DNA from: an uncultured Hellea sp. | Lineage (GTDB): Bacteria; Pseudomonadota; Alphaproteobacteria; Caulobacterales; Maricaulaceae | Direction: 5' to 3' | Length of the DNA stretch: 42,591 nucleotides | Assembly: GCA_937995665.1 (NCBI GenBank) | Contig: CALKIX010000076.1 | Coordinates: 1 to 42,591 of the forward strand | Part shown: piece after piece, positions 20,493 through 30,759 of the stretch | How positions within the stretch are numbered: position 1 is the first letter of the stretch | Layout of the letters: each line of letters starts with the position of its first letter | Notes under the pieces: generated by a model | Told to the model about the DNA's origin: nothing | Database searches by the model: none | The model's input: only the letters and a program-made list of their open reading frames with translations | Position numbers and translations under genes: made by a program

Positions 20493-21725
20493 ATGACAAC
20501 GTTAGATTCCAAAGAACATCCATGGATGCGCGAGAAGGCCGTTAAGCGCCTATTTAACGCGCTGCCAGAAGAAGCCTTACGTTTCGTGGGCGGTTGTGTA
20601 CGAAATGCGCTTTTAGGGGCACCCGTCGGGGATATTGACCTAGCCACGCAGCTAGAACCCGATGACGTTATTAGACATCTGGATAAAGCCAAAATTCGTT
20701 ATGTGCCCACGGGGATAGAGCATGGCACTCTAACGGCTGTGATTAATAAGAAACCTTATGAAATCACATCTTTGCGAAAAGATGTTGAAACAGATGGCCG
20801 CCGCGCCGTTGTCAGCTTTACCCACGATTGGGCCAAGGATGCACAGCGCCGAGACCTGACTATAAATGCCCTCTACGCAACCCCTGATGGGCAGGTTTAT
20901 GATCCCACAGGCCAAGGGCTTAATGACCTTGATGTGCTTAAGTTTCGCTTTGTGGGTGAGGCCGATATGCGGGTAAAAGAAGATTATCTACGTATCATTC
21001 GCTTCTTTCGCTTTTTGGCATGGTATGGGAGCGGGGCCAAGGTTGACGCTGCCGCGCTTAAGGCGTGCCGCGAAAATCGTCGCGGACTGAAACAACTCTC
21101 CGCAGAGCGCGTTTGGTCTGAGATTAAAAAGCTGCTCAGCGCCCCAGACCCTTCGCGGGCTGTACGCATCATGCTCACTAATGAGGTGCTTGAAACACTG
21201 CTGCCTGAGGCGAGTAATTCGGAGGGCCTCGATAGGCTCATCGCGATTGAGAAACGCGAGGAGCTAGAGCCTGACCCGCTCTTGCGCCTTATGGCGATGA
21301 GCGCGCGCGAGCCTGTGCAAATCGCGCTGCTCTGTAAGAGGCTGAAAATGAGCAATAAGGAAACAAAGCGTATGCGCGCTTGGGCTGAGAGCAGTGCTCC
21401 GCTTGATCCTAATGCCGATGAACGTGCTAAAAAAATCGCTATTTATGGCGCGGGCGGACAGGTTGCTGCAGACCGGGCTATACTACGCGGGGCAGGCGAA
21501 GAGGACGTGATTATAAGTGCGCGCTGGATCAGCCTTGCGACTCTCGCGCAGGACTGGACGCCGCCCAAATTTCCGCTTTCAGGTAAGGACTTGCGCGCCC
21601 AAGGTGTTGAAGAAGGGCCTAAGATGGGTAAGGTTTTGGACGCGCTAAAGGCGCTTTGGGTGAAAAGCGGATTTAATGCTGACCGCGAAAAACTCCTCAT
21701 GGCACTGAAATTGATAAACCGGTGA
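20493..21725 (+). CDS. cca: CCA tRNA nucleotidyltransferase
   Basis: RFVGGCVRNALLGAPVGDIDLAT, RRDLTINAL. Confidence 0.94.
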   Translation: MTTLDSKEHPWMREKAVKRLFNALPEEALRFVGGCVRNALLGAPVGDIDLATQLEPDDVIRHLDKAKIRYVPTGIEHGTLTAVINKKPYEITSLRKDVETDGRRAVVSFTHDWAKDAQRRDLTINALYATPDGQVYDPTGQGLNDLDVLKFRFVGEADMRVKEDYLRIIRFFRFLAWYGSGAKVDAAALKACRENRRGLKQLSAERVWSEIKKLLSAPDPSRAVRIMLTNEVLETLLPEASNSEGLDRLIAIEKREELEPDPLLRLMAMSAREPVQIALLCKRLKMSNKETKRMRAWAESSAPLDPNADERAKKIAIYGAGGQVAADRAILRGAGEEDVIISARWISLATLAQDWTPPKFPLSGKDLRAQGVEEGPKMGKVLDALKALWVKSGFNADREKLLMALKLINR

Positions 21726-21730
21726 TTTGA

Positions 21731-22375
21731 ATGTCTCTTAAACTCTATATTGGAAATTATAATTATTCGTCTTGGTCACTGCGCCCTTGGCTTATCTTGC
21801 GCAAGGCTGAGCTGCTCTTTGAGACGGAGATGATTTATTTGGATGTGCCAGGCTATAAGGATAAGCTTCTTGCTCTGACCGATGCGGGAACTGTCCCTGT
21901 ATTGGAAATCAATGGGGATAGGCTTCCTAATAGCTTTGCCATTGCTGAATTTTGCGCCAAGGCCGTACCAAATCTTTGGCCCAAAGACAAAGCCGATAAG
22001 GCCGAAGCAAGGCGCGTGACCAAGCTTATGCATGAGGGGTTTGAGCATATACGCCGTGAAGCACCGATGAATTTGCGCCGCCGCACTGATACGAAAATGC
22101 CGCAATCTTGTCTTAATGATGCCGCCGCGATGGTCGAGCTCTGGGATGAGTTGCTCTCGCGCCATGACGGGCCGTATCTGTTCAATGATTGGACGATAGC
22201 CGATGCCTTTTACACGCCTGCTGCTACGCGCTTTGAAAGTTATGGCCTGCCGCGGACTAATCGTTCGGATACATATATTTCTGAGCTTATGTCTGATCCT
22301 GATTTCCAAGATTGGGAAGCCAAAGCCTTCACTGAAACCCAAACAATGCTTGAAACGGATAAAACGAACCTATGA
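21731..22375 (+). CDS. Glutathione S-transferase family protein
   Basis: N-terminal GST fold SLKLYIGNYNYSSWSLRPWLIL, LPNSFAIAEF. Confidence 0.9.
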   Translation: MSLKLYIGNYNYSSWSLRPWLILRKAELLFETEMIYLDVPGYKDKLLALTDAGTVPVLEINGDRLPNSFAIAEFCAKAVPNLWPKDKADKAEARRVTKLMHEGFEHIRREAPMNLRRRTDTKMPQSCLNDAAAMVELWDELLSRHDGPYLFNDWTIADAFYTPAATRFESYGLPRTNRSDTYISELMSDPDFQDWEAKAFTETQTMLETDKTNL

Positions 22376-22899
22376 ACTTAAAAGACAGCATTCGTACAAT
22401 TCCAGATTTCCCTAAACCGGGAATTATGTACCGTGATATTACGACCCTTTTAGCTGACCCCGCGGCTTTGAAAGAGTCCATTACGCAGCTTGCAACAGAG
22501 CTTCGCCGCTTTAAGCCAGATATGATTGCAGGTATTGAGGCGCGTGGCTTTATTTTCGGCGCGGCGCTTTCCGCCGAGATGGGCCTTGGCTTTATTCCTG
22601 TGCGCAAGGCAGGCAAGCTTCCCCATAATGTTCATCGCCAAGATTATGAATTGGAATATGGAGCCGATACGCTCGAAGTCCATAAGGATGTGGTGAGCAA
22701 AGGCACTCGCGTTGTGCTCATTGATGATCTCATCGCTACGGGCGGGACAGCGCTGGCCGCCGCCGCTCTGCTTAGACGTGCCGGCGCGGAGGTTGTGGCT
22801 GCGGGTTTTGTGATTAACCTGCCTGATTTGGAAGGCGCGGCAAAGCTACGCGCGGCGGATATCCCCGCCGTCTCGCTTGTAGCCTATGAGGGGCATTAG
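22372..22899 (+). CDS. apt: Adenine phosphoribosyltransferase
   Basis: RTIPDFPKPGIMYRDITTLLAD, PRTase motif VVLIDDLIATGGTALAA; ATGA overlap with GST. Confidence 0.97.
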   Translation: MNLKDSIRTIPDFPKPGIMYRDITTLLADPAALKESITQLATELRRFKPDMIAGIEARGFIFGAALSAEMGLGFIPVRKAGKLPHNVHRQDYELEYGADTLEVHKDVVSKGTRVVLIDDLIATGGTALAAAALLRRAGAEVVAAGFVINLPDLEGAAKLRAADIPAVSLVAYEGH

Positions 22900-22903
22900 T
22901 GCC

Positions 22904-23890
22904 CTAGCGGATATTTAAGTGCCAATCATATTCAAACTTTTTTATGTCTTTGGCCGCCTCCAATGCTGCCTTTTTAGGCCCCGTAGCATAGCTGCGAAGG
23001 TAGGAGAGAATGCCTGCTTCGCTACCGCCAAAATCGTTCTTGTACCATTTGAATATGCTGGAGACGACAATCTCGCCGTTCTCGCGCACATGAACACCGC
23101 GCTCACTTGCGGTAAAATCGGCGGCGGCTTGGGCAAGGTCGGCTTCAAGGCTGGCGGCTTCCCAAGCCGTTATCTTTAGGTTCGGGCAGCCAATAGAAGC
23201 ACAGTTAAAGGCGAAATGTACGCGCGGTTCGTTAAATTTTTTGCGCACTGTGCCGTGCTCTATATCATCAAGGCTCATTTTTTTGCCATTGACGAGGAGC
23301 CTGTCTTTCTTCCAAGGGGTACTAATTTTGCGAATGGATTTGGTCGGGTAATTTTCCAAAATCAGTTCAATCGTTTTGGCGTTATACAGGTTAAACCATG
23401 TCGCCATTTCCGCGTCGCGGGGCAGGGCCTCAATATTCATGGCTGACAGCTTTTGAATATAGCCATTAAGCGCGGCGCGGTCGGCAGGGGTGACTTTGTC
23501 ATAGGCGACAAGATTGATGCCGTTCACCTCGCTTACATATTTGGCGAGAAAATCATTGAATACAGCATTAGGGCTAATCGGAGCTCTTGGGGCTTCGTAT
23601 GTGGGCGCTGGAGCTACTTGAACTTGCTGTTGGGCTTGAACGTCTTGCAAGTAGGCCTGTTCTTGGGCGTCGCGTGCGGCCTCAGCTTCACGCGCGGCTT
23701 GGGTGTCGCGTTCAGCTTGCGCAGCGGCGATAGCTTTTTTTTCAAGCATGGCGTTTTTTGCTGTGTCTAAATTGGCTTGAACGTGTGCAGGGGCGGGAGG
23801 CGTCGCCTCAAGCGGTGCGGGTTCGCTTGAACAAGCCATAAGCATGGCTGACGAGAGCGCGGCGGCAAGTAATTTGAGCTTATAGGGCAT
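22904..23890 (-). CDS. DUF547 domain-containing lipoprotein
   Basis: Lipobox LMAC; WFNLYNAKTIELILENYP...HGTVRKKFNEPRVHFAFNCASIGCP. Confidence 0.9.
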   Translation of the reverse strand: MPYKLKLLAAALSSAMLMACSSEPAPLEATPPAPAHVQANLDTAKNAMLEKKAIAAAQAERDTQAAREAEAARDAQEQAYLQDVQAQQQVQVAPAPTYEAPRAPISPNAVFNDFLAKYVSEVNGINLVAYDKVTPADRAALNGYIQKLSAMNIEALPRDAEMATWFNLYNAKTIELILENYPTKSIRKISTPWKKDRLLVNGKKMSLDDIEHGTVRKKFNEPRVHFAFNCASIGCPNLKITAWEAASLEADLAQAAADFTASERGVHVRENGEIVVSSIFKWYKNDFGGSEAGILSYLRSYATGPKKAALEAAKDIKKFEYDWHLNIR

Positions 23891-23981
23891 AGATTCTCCA
23901 ACATCGTGCCGTCATGTTAGCAAAGTGCATTGTCTTTGCCCAAACACGATATTTGGAATAGCTGTGATTTAGGCTTGGGGC

Positions 23982-25079
23982 CTAGACATTAAATTTGAAG
24001 AGCATGATATCGCCGTCTTTGACGAGGTATTCTTTGCCTTCTTGGCGCACTTTGCCTGCTTCTTTCGCGCCTTGCTCGCCATTATTGTCGACATAATCAT
24101 CATAGGCGGTTGTTTCGGCGCGAATGAAGCCTTTTTCAAAATCACCGTGGATGACGCCCGCACATTTGGGCGCTGTCCAGCCTTCTTGGAAAGTCCAAGC
24201 GCGGGCCTCTTTGGGGCCGACTGTGAAATAGGTTTGCAGGCCGAGCAGGGCATAGCCTGCGCGGATAAGGCGGTTAAGTCCGGGTTCTTCAAGGCCAATG
24301 GCGCCCAGATATTCCGCTTGTTCGGCATCATCAAGCAGCGCCATCTCAGATTCGATTTGCGCTGAAATCGCTACAGATTGCGCGCCTTCGCTTTTGGCAT
24401 GCTCTGTGACCTTGATTGAAAAAGCATTGCCGCTGGCCGCACTGTCTTCATCTACATTAGCCACATAAAGAACAGGTTTTGAGGTTAAAAGCTGGAGCAT
24501 CTTCCAGGCTTTTTTATCGTCTTCATCAATTTCAACAGTCCGCGCTGGCTTACCATTTTCAAGCGCTTCTATGGCCAGCTCTATCAGGCGCATAGTTTGT
24601 AGAGCGTCTTTGTCATTTTGTTTTATCTTTTTCTCGAGCCCGCCTTTGCGTTTCTCAAGGCTTTCAAGATCTGCCAGCATAAGCTCTGTCTCGACGGTTT
24701 CAAAATCAGCAATCGGGTCAATCTTGCCGTCAACATGGGTGATGTCATCATCTTCAAAACAGCGCAGCACATAGATAACGGCGTCAGTCTCGCGAATATT
24801 GGCAAGGAATTGATTGCCCAGACCTTCGCCTTTGGACGCGCCTTTGACTAGGCCCGCAATATCAACAAAGTTCATACGGGCAGGGATCTTTTGCGCTGAC
24901 CCGCCAATGGCTGCTATTTTATCCAAACGCGGCTCTGGTACGGCAACGTCGCCGACATTGGGTTCAATCGTGCAGAAGGGATAATTGGCCGCTTGTGCAT
25001 TGGCCGTTTTGGTCAGCGCATTGAAGAGAGTTGATTTTCCAACATTGGGAAGACCGACAATTCCGCATTTAAAGCCCAT
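23982..25079 (-). CDS. ychF: Redox-regulated ATPase YchF
   Basis: [28 protein letters not shown]-like C-terminus. Confidence 0.97.
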   Translation of the reverse strand: MGFKCGIVGLPNVGKSTLFNALTKTANAQAANYPFCTIEPNVGDVAVPEPRLDKIAAIGGSAQKIPARMNFVDIAGLVKGASKGEGLGNQFLANIRETDAVIYVLRCFEDDDITHVDGKIDPIADFETVETELMLADLESLEKRKGGLEKKIKQNDKDALQTMRLIELAIEALENGKPARTVEIDEDDKKAWKMLQLLTSKPVLYVANVDEDSAASGNAFSIKVTEHAKSEGAQSVAISAQIESEMALLDDAEQAEYLGAIGLEEPGLNRLIRAGYALLGLQTYFTVGPKEARAWTFQEGWTAPKCAGVIHGDFEKGFIRAETTAYDDYVDNNGEQGAKEAGKVRQEGKEYLVKDGDIMLFKFNV

Positions 25080-25096
25080 GATACAATCCTGATTTT

Positions 25097-25678
25097 CTAA
25101 CCGTTTATATATTCTGCGACGCGCGTTTGAAAGAGATCGCGCTGCCCTGCTGCGAGCAGATCGGCGTAACGCGCGACGCCATTTATCATGTCATCGCGCA
25201 GATTGTGCTCGCTCTTGGCAAAGTCTGAAAGCACATAGCTGGCCACGCGGTCTTTATGACCAGGATGGTCAATACCCATGCGCGCGCGGTAAAAATCCTC
25301 TCCGCAATGCTGGCGAATAGAGCGCAAGCCGTTATGCCCCGCAATCCCGCCGCCTAGCTTGATACGAAACTTGCCTGTCGCAATATCCAGCTCATCATGG
25401 AAAACCATAATATTCTCGAGGGGGATTTTATAAAAGCTCATGGCCTGCTGAACTGATTGGCCAGATTCGTTCATAAAAGTCGTTGGCTTAAGCAGGAGCA
25501 CTTTGACGGGACGGCCATCACCCATAATCGTGCCCTGACGTACAAGGCCTTTAAACTGCGTTTTCTCGGAAGTGAAATTATGATCGTCGCCTATGGCGTC
25601 AATCACCATAAAGCCGATATTGTGGCGGTTGCCAGCATATTTTGCGCCGGGATTACCTAATCCTACCCATAAAAGCAT
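25097..25678 (-). CDS. pth: Peptidyl-tRNA hydrolase
   Basis: MLLWVGLGNPGAKYAGNRHNIGFMVID, KPTTFMNESGQSV; start trimmed from 25744. Confidence 0.96.
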   Translation of the reverse strand: MLLWVGLGNPGAKYAGNRHNIGFMVIDAIGDDHNFTSEKTQFKGLVRQGTIMGDGRPVKVLLLKPTTFMNESGQSVQQAMSFYKIPLENIMVFHDELDIATGKFRIKLGGGIAGHNGLRSIRQHCGEDFYRARMGIDHPGHKDRVASYVLSDFAKSEHNLRDDMINGVARYADLLAAGQRDLFQTRVAEYING

Positions 25679-25750
25679 ATTTGGCTCCGCTGTGTTGGGC
25701 CCAGCTCTGTTGGGCCTAAGGGCACGGCGCAGCCAAGCCAGCAAGGAAGC

Positions 25751-26401
25751 TTAGCCCTCAGTTGGGGCTGCTGCTTCGCCTTCAGCTGCTGCTTCGCCTT
25801 CTTCGCCTTCGCCCTCTTCACCTTCTTCAGATGTTTTCGATGTGCGCGATGAAACGACAGTCGCGATTGTGAAGTCACGATCTGTAATGGTTGGTTTAAC
25901 GCCTTTTGGAAGCGCAACGCCTGAAATATGGATGGCATCGCCGATATCCATAGCAGACACATCGACTTCAATGTTGTCAGGAATGTCGCCAGCAGGACAC
26001 TTAACTTCGATTGAGTAACGTACAACATTTAGGGCACCGCCGCGTTTAATGCCTGGTGATTCTTCTTCGCCTACGAATGTCACGCTAACTTCAACCTCAA
26101 TGATTGACTTGGCTGTCACGCGGTAAAAATCGACATGAACTGGCATATCGGTCACAGGGTGGAACTGAATGTCCTTTGTGAGGACTTTTTGTGTTTTACC
26201 ATCGGTTGTGAGCTCGATCATGCTGGAGATGAACTGACCTGAGTTAATGGCTTTTAGTACTTCATTATGCTTAGCCGTAACAGCAACAGGGGCTTCGTCC
26301 CCACCATAGATTACGCCGGGCACTAGGCCATTACGACGCGCTTCACGCGCATTTCCAGTGCCTGTATTTTCACGCACGGTAACATCAAGAACAACACTCA
26401 T
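25751..26401 (-). CDS. rplY: 50S ribosomal protein L25/general stress protein Ctc
   Basis: VTVRENTGTGNAREARRNGLVPGVIYGG; acidic Glu/Ala C-terminal tail. Confidence 0.95.
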   Translation of the reverse strand: MSVVLDVTVRENTGTGNAREARRNGLVPGVIYGGDEAPVAVTAKHNEVLKAINSGQFISSMIELTTDGKTQKVLTKDIQFHPVTDMPVHVDFYRVTAKSIIEVEVSVTFVGEEESPGIKRGGALNVVRYSIEVKCPAGDIPDNIEVDVSAMDIGDAIHISGVALPKGVKPTITDRDFTIATVVSSRTSKTSEEGEEGEGEEGEAAAEGEAAAPTEG

Positions 26402-26448
26402 TTTTTCGTCCTGTATCTGGGGCTTAGCCCTGTTCTCTAAATAACGAA

Positions 26449-26515
26449 CCGCCCATAAAGGGCGGCGAGTCGGTTTTAGAGCTATAAAATCCTAATTTGC
26501 CGCGCTCTTTATGGG
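26449..26515 (-). promoter_or_regulatory. Candidate structured leader upstream of rplY with two mutually exclusive hairpins
   Basis: CCGCCC/GGGCGG (26449-26454/26460-26465) competes with CCCATAAAG/CTTTATGGG (26452-26460/26507-26515). Confidence 0.4.
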
Positions 26516-26582
26516 AAAACGCAGACAGATGCAAGGGGTTTGCGAACACAAAGTTCAAGCAAATTTTCCCTCGCGTTTTAGC

Positions 26583-27134
26583 CTATTTGATCTCGATCAG
26601 CTGGACGTGGAAGCCGAGCGTTGCATTTGGTCCAATTCCGGCCCGTGGTGCGCCGCGTTGTCCATAAGCAATCTCGCCCGGTATGTAGAATGTCCAAGCA
26701 TCACAAGGCTTCATAAGACCTACGCCTTCGGTCCAGCCCTTGATGACGCGGTTAAGCGGGAATTCAATGTCTTGGCCGCGCTCATAGGAGCTATCAAAGA
26801 CAGTCCCGTCAGGCAGAAAGCCGTGATAATTAACGCGCACGACGTCAGTAGGGGCGGGAGAGGGGCCGCTAGAGGCGCCTTTTTTAACCACTTGATATTG
26901 AAGGCCTGTTTCAGTTGTTACAACACCATCGCGTTTTCCGTTCTCGGCGTGCCAGGCGGCAAAGTCAGCATTTGGCGCTGTGTGGTCCATTGTATAGGCG
27001 CTCGTGTCGGTTAAAACTTCGCTTGGAGGACAAATTGCTGACCCATCGCCAACTTCTGCGACTTTAGTGTTTCCGCCGCTGCATGCGCTAAGGGCAGCAA
27101 TAGCGCTTAGCGCGATAAGGTGTTTAAAGCTCAT
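26583..27134 (-). CDS. FKBP-type peptidyl-prolyl isomerase, lipoprotein
   Basis: Lipobox LSAC; VRVNYHGFLPDGTVFDSSYERGQDIEFPLNRVIKGWTEGVGLM, IPGEIAYG. Confidence 0.95.
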   Translation of the reverse strand: MSFKHLIALSAIAALSACSGGNTKVAEVGDGSAICPPSEVLTDTSAYTMDHTAPNADFAAWHAENGKRDGVVTTETGLQYQVVKKGASSGPSPAPTDVVRVNYHGFLPDGTVFDSSYERGQDIEFPLNRVIKGWTEGVGLMKPCDAWTFYIPGEIAYGQRGAPRAGIGPNATLGFHVQLIEIK

Positions 27135-27152
27135 AATAATCTCCATTTGCGC

Positions 27153-28340
27153 CTAGCGCGCTAATTCTTTCATGGCGTCCTCGAGCCCGGACAGGGTCAT
27201 AGGGAACATACGATTCTCGCCAATAATCTCCTGTATCATTTTTGTGCTCTGAGAATAGCCCCAATATTTTTCATCGGTTGGATTTATCCATATTAAGTGC
27301 GGATAAACATCCACCAATCGTTTAAGCCAAACCGCGCCAGGCTCTTCATTCCAATGTTCAACAGAGCCGCCGCGCATCGCGATTTCATAAGGGCTCATGG
27401 CGCCGTCCCCAACAATCACCACACGGTAGTCAGAGGCGAATTTGTGTAAAATATCCCATGTCGGAGTTACTTCGCGCATACGGCGGATATTGTCCTGCCA
27501 GACATGCTCATAGATGCAGTTATGAAAGTAGAAGTGCTCGAGCCGCTTAAATTCTGATTTGGCAGCTGAAAAAAGCTCTTCGGCTTGTTTGACATGGGCG
27601 TCCATAGAGCCGCCAATGTCAAAAAATGTGAGCACTTTGACTGCATTGCGGCGCTCTGGCCGCATTTTAATATCGAGCCAGCCTTGCTTGGCCGTGCCCG
27701 CAATTGTGCCATTAAGGTCAAGCTCATCTTGTGCGCCCTCGCGGGCAAATTTACGCAGGCGGCGCAGCGCGACTTTGATATTGCGTGTGCCAATTTCGCG
27801 GTCACCGTCGAGATTTTTAAAAGTTCGCTTGTCCCAGACTTTCACGGCCTTGCCATGACGGCCTTTATCTTGGCCAATACGTACGCCTTCGGGGTTGTAG
27901 CCATGCGCGCCAAAAGGGGATTTGCCCGCCGTGCCGATATTCTTATTGCCGCCCTCATGGCGTTTATCTTGATTTTCGAGTCGTTCTTTTAAGGCCTCCA
28001 TGATTTTATCAAAATCCCCAAGGCCTTCAATCTCTGCCATTTCCTCTGGCGTGAGGTGTTGCTCGGCGAGCTGCTTTAGCCATTCATAGGGTATTTCATG
28101 CTCGTCATTGCCAAAGAGGTCAGAGATATATTCCATACCGCGAAAAACATGGGAAAAGACTTGATCGAATTTATCGAGGTTGCGCTCATCTTTCACAAGG
28201 GCTGTGCGCGAGAGATAATAAAAGCCGTCAAGGCTGTCATTGGCCACGCCTTTCTCTACCCCTTCAATCAGCGTTAGATATTCACGAATAGAGACGGGCA
28301 CTTTAGCGGCGCGAAGCTCTGAAAAGAAGGTCTGAAACAT
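27153..28340 (-). CDS. VWA domain-containing CoxE-like protein
   Basis: FFSELRAAKVPVSIREYLTLIEGV N-terminus; VLTFFDIGGSMDAHV MIDAS-like motif. Confidence 0.9.
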   Translation of the reverse strand: MFQTFFSELRAAKVPVSIREYLTLIEGVEKGVANDSLDGFYYLSRTALVKDERNLDKFDQVFSHVFRGMEYISDLFGNDEHEIPYEWLKQLAEQHLTPEEMAEIEGLGDFDKIMEALKERLENQDKRHEGGNKNIGTAGKSPFGAHGYNPEGVRIGQDKGRHGKAVKVWDKRTFKNLDGDREIGTRNIKVALRRLRKFAREGAQDELDLNGTIAGTAKQGWLDIKMRPERRNAVKVLTFFDIGGSMDAHVKQAEELFSAAKSEFKRLEHFYFHNCIYEHVWQDNIRRMREVTPTWDILHKFASDYRVVIVGDGAMSPYEIAMRGGSVEHWNEEPGAVWLKRLVDVYPHLIWINPTDEKYWGYSQSTKMIQEIIGENRMFPMTLSGLEDAMKELAR

Positions 28341-28399
28341 ATGTGATTAATGGCATGGAGACTTTGACGGAGCAAGATGCTTGCCACTCGATTTATAAA

Positions 28400-28780
28400 T
28401 TACTTACAGGGGCCTTGTGCGGCGGCACTTACGCCATTTCCATTCGCAGTGCATTCATTCGAATAGGTTTTTCCGTCACAACCACAAACAGGTGCGTATT
28501 CCTGTGTGCAGAGTTCAGGCCGTACGCGGCAAGTGCCGGGCGCATCGGCTGCCCCGCAAATATCTCTGATATTGCGGTGACAATATTCATCAGCTGCACA
28601 AGTTTTGCTAGCACCCCCGCGAAAACCGCCGCAATAGCGCAGCCCATCATCAGAGGCTTCGATAACATCAAAATCTGGCGGTGGAAGATGTGGTTGATTA
28701 CCTGAATGGCTAGACGGAGTGCTTGGTGCCGCGCAGGCAACAGCGAGAAAGGCTAAGCTTATCAGCGCGGCTTTGAGCAT
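28400..28780 (-). CDS. Lipoprotein with Kazal-type protease inhibitor domain
   Basis: Lipobox AVAC; CTQEYAPVCGCDGKTYSNECTANGNGVSAAAQGPC matches the Kazal motif. Confidence 0.88.
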   Translation of the reverse strand: MLKAALISLAFLAVACAAPSTPSSHSGNQPHLPPPDFDVIEASDDGLRYCGGFRGGASKTCAADEYCHRNIRDICGAADAPGTCRVRPELCTQEYAPVCGCDGKTYSNECTANGNGVSAAAQGPCK

Positions 28781-29505
28781 TACCCGGTCCGTACATCCGT
28801 TTCGATTCTGGCCGCTGTATCAGGGTCGAGCTTAAGGCTCATGGCCAGAATATCGAGATAGTCGCGCTCTTTGGGGTTAAGTCCGTTAGCGACGCGGCAT
28901 GACACGGCATATATCTCAGCGGCTGTTTGCGGGCCGTCCGAGAGTGCCGCGACCGCTTTAGGGTTAGCGGGCATATCCATAATCTCTTGAAGCGCGGAGA
29001 CGGAAACGCTGTCAAAGCTATCGATGAAAGCTGTTTCTGCCTTTGAAATCTCGCCGTCAGCTTTTGCTGCTGAAATCATGGCTTTGAGCAAAATGTCAGA
29101 GCGGACTTCAGCTTTGTCGCCTTTTAAAAGTCCAATGACCTCGGCGGTTGATGTAGGCATTTTACCAGCCTTGTGCGCTTTATAGGCGAGGGTGCCCAGC
29201 GCGCCTAGGCCGCCAATTGTGGCGAGCTTGCGTCCTGAGCGCGAGGATAAAAGTAGCGCTAGTGCGCCTGCCGCGCCGCCTGCCGCCACGCCTTTGCGCA
29301 GTGCCGCGCGGCCAACGTCTGTGTCCTCAATATTGAGCTTGTCGACGAGGAAGTCCTCGCCTTTAACGGCCAAATCTTGACCCTTACCGCGAATGTCTTT
29401 GGTCTGCGCTTTGCCTTCGGAGACAAGGTCTTGACCCGCCGCGAGAATTTTTTCTAACAAGTCTTCAGCGTTGAAGTTTTTCAGGTTCAAGTGGTCAGTC
29501 GCCAT
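28780..29505 (-). CDS. DUF533 / TerB-like (YebE) inner-membrane-associated protein
   Basis: Gly/Ala-rich hydrophobic segment followed by TerB-like helical domain (LLKAMISAAKADGEISKAETAFID). Confidence 0.87.
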   Translation of the reverse strand: MATDHLNLKNFNAEDLLEKILAAGQDLVSEGKAQTKDIRGKGQDLAVKGEDFLVDKLNIEDTDVGRAALRKGVAAGGAAGALALLLSSRSGRKLATIGGLGALGTLAYKAHKAGKMPTSTAEVIGLLKGDKAEVRSDILLKAMISAAKADGEISKAETAFIDSFDSVSVSALQEIMDMPANPKAVAALSDGPQTAAEIYAVSCRVANGLNPKERDYLDILAMSLKLDPDTAARIETDVRTG

Positions 29506-29575
29506 AATAGTCTCCATGATTCATGAAGACTGTAGCAGAGGAGGCCGCGCGGGCCAAAGACCTTTGGCAGTTAGC

Positions 29576-30685
29576 TTATTTAGGTTTGCCGTAATCGCGG
29601 CGCAGGCGCTGGCCGAGCCGCGTGAGCATTTCGTAATTGATAGAGCCGATGCCCGCAGCCTCATTTTCAAGCTGATCGCCGCGAAAGACAACGACGCCGC
29701 CGACTTCCTTGCGCATATGCACATGGGAAATATCAACCATGGTAATATCCATAGAGACGCGGCCCACAATTGGCACGCGCTCATCATGCAAAATACCGTA
29801 GCCCTTATTAGAGGACAGAACAGGAATGCCGTCCGCATAGCCTGCGCCGAGCACGGCGACTTCCATATCTTTGGACGCGGTAAAGCTGGCATTATAGCCG
29901 AGCGTGTCGCCTTTTTTGATATGACGAATTTGCAGTATAGGGGCGAGCAAGGTCGCCACAGTGCGAATATCTTCTTGGCCGGGATTGTTGGTCGCATAGC
30001 CGCCATAAAGTCCAATGCCTGGGCGTACCATTTGGAAATGATAAGGCTTGCCCAGATAAACACCCGCCGTATTGGCGAGGCTCATGGGCGTGATCGGCAG
30101 TTGAGCGGCCGCCTTTTTAAAACGCTGGAGCTGGGTTTTATTCATCGGATGGTCTTTGTCGCCCGCACAGGCTAAATGGCTCATTACCCATTCTGGGGTG
30201 AGCGATTGCCAGAGCTTTTTATCGCGTGCAAATTCTACAAATTCTTCTTCGTCAAAGCCCAAGCGGTTCATGCCCGTATCAATGTGAATGGCCGTATAAG
30301 GCGGCTCATTCACGCTATTGGAAATATCGGCCCAAAAGCGCGCTTGCTCTAGCGAATTGATAACGGGTTTAAGCTTCGCGCCCAGCAGCACGCCCTTATC
30401 GCGCGGCGAGGGGCCATTAAGCACATAAATCGCTGAATTAGGCCCCACCGCATCGCGTAGCATTTTGCCTTCGCCCGCCGTGGCTACAAAAAAGATACGG
30501 CAGCCCGCCCCGTAAAGCGCGCGGCCTACTTGCATCGCGCCTAGCCCGTATGCATCCGCCTTAATCGAAGCCCCGATTTTAGCATTGCCCACACGCTTTT
30601 TGAGGGCCTCATAATTATAACGTAAATTATCAAGGTTCACCCGAAGCGTAGGGCGTGAGGAATAGCTATTTGAAAATGTGTTCAT
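29576..30685 (-). CDS. alr: Alanine racemase
   Basis: PLP lysine motif IGASIKADAYGLGA; HIDTGMNRLG; VGRVSMDITMVD. Confidence 0.96.
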   Translation of the reverse strand: MNTFSNSYSSRPTLRVNLDNLRYNYEALKKRVGNAKIGASIKADAYGLGAMQVGRALYGAGCRIFFVATAGEGKMLRDAVGPNSAIYVLNGPSPRDKGVLLGAKLKPVINSLEQARFWADISNSVNEPPYTAIHIDTGMNRLGFDEEEFVEFARDKKLWQSLTPEWVMSHLACAGDKDHPMNKTQLQRFKKAAAQLPITPMSLANTAGVYLGKPYHFQMVRPGIGLYGGYATNNPGQEDIRTVATLLAPILQIRHIKKGDTLGYNASFTASKDMEVAVLGAGYADGIPVLSSNKGYGILHDERVPIVGRVSMDITMVDISHVHMRKEVGGVVVFRGDQLENEAAGIGSINYEMLTRLGQRLRRDYGKPK

Positions 30686-30759
30686 GGGGGCGGGTTAGAC
30701 TAAGGATGCGGCGAAAGAAAGGCTAGAATGCAATCAAATGCTCTATATGAATCACCTGC

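Noticed and set aside
26473-26484. GTTTTAGAGCTA, identical to the 5' end of a well-known type II-A CRISPR repeat
   Set aside because: Single 12-nt occurrence, no repeat-spacer periodicity and no cas genes; chance match in the rplY leader region.
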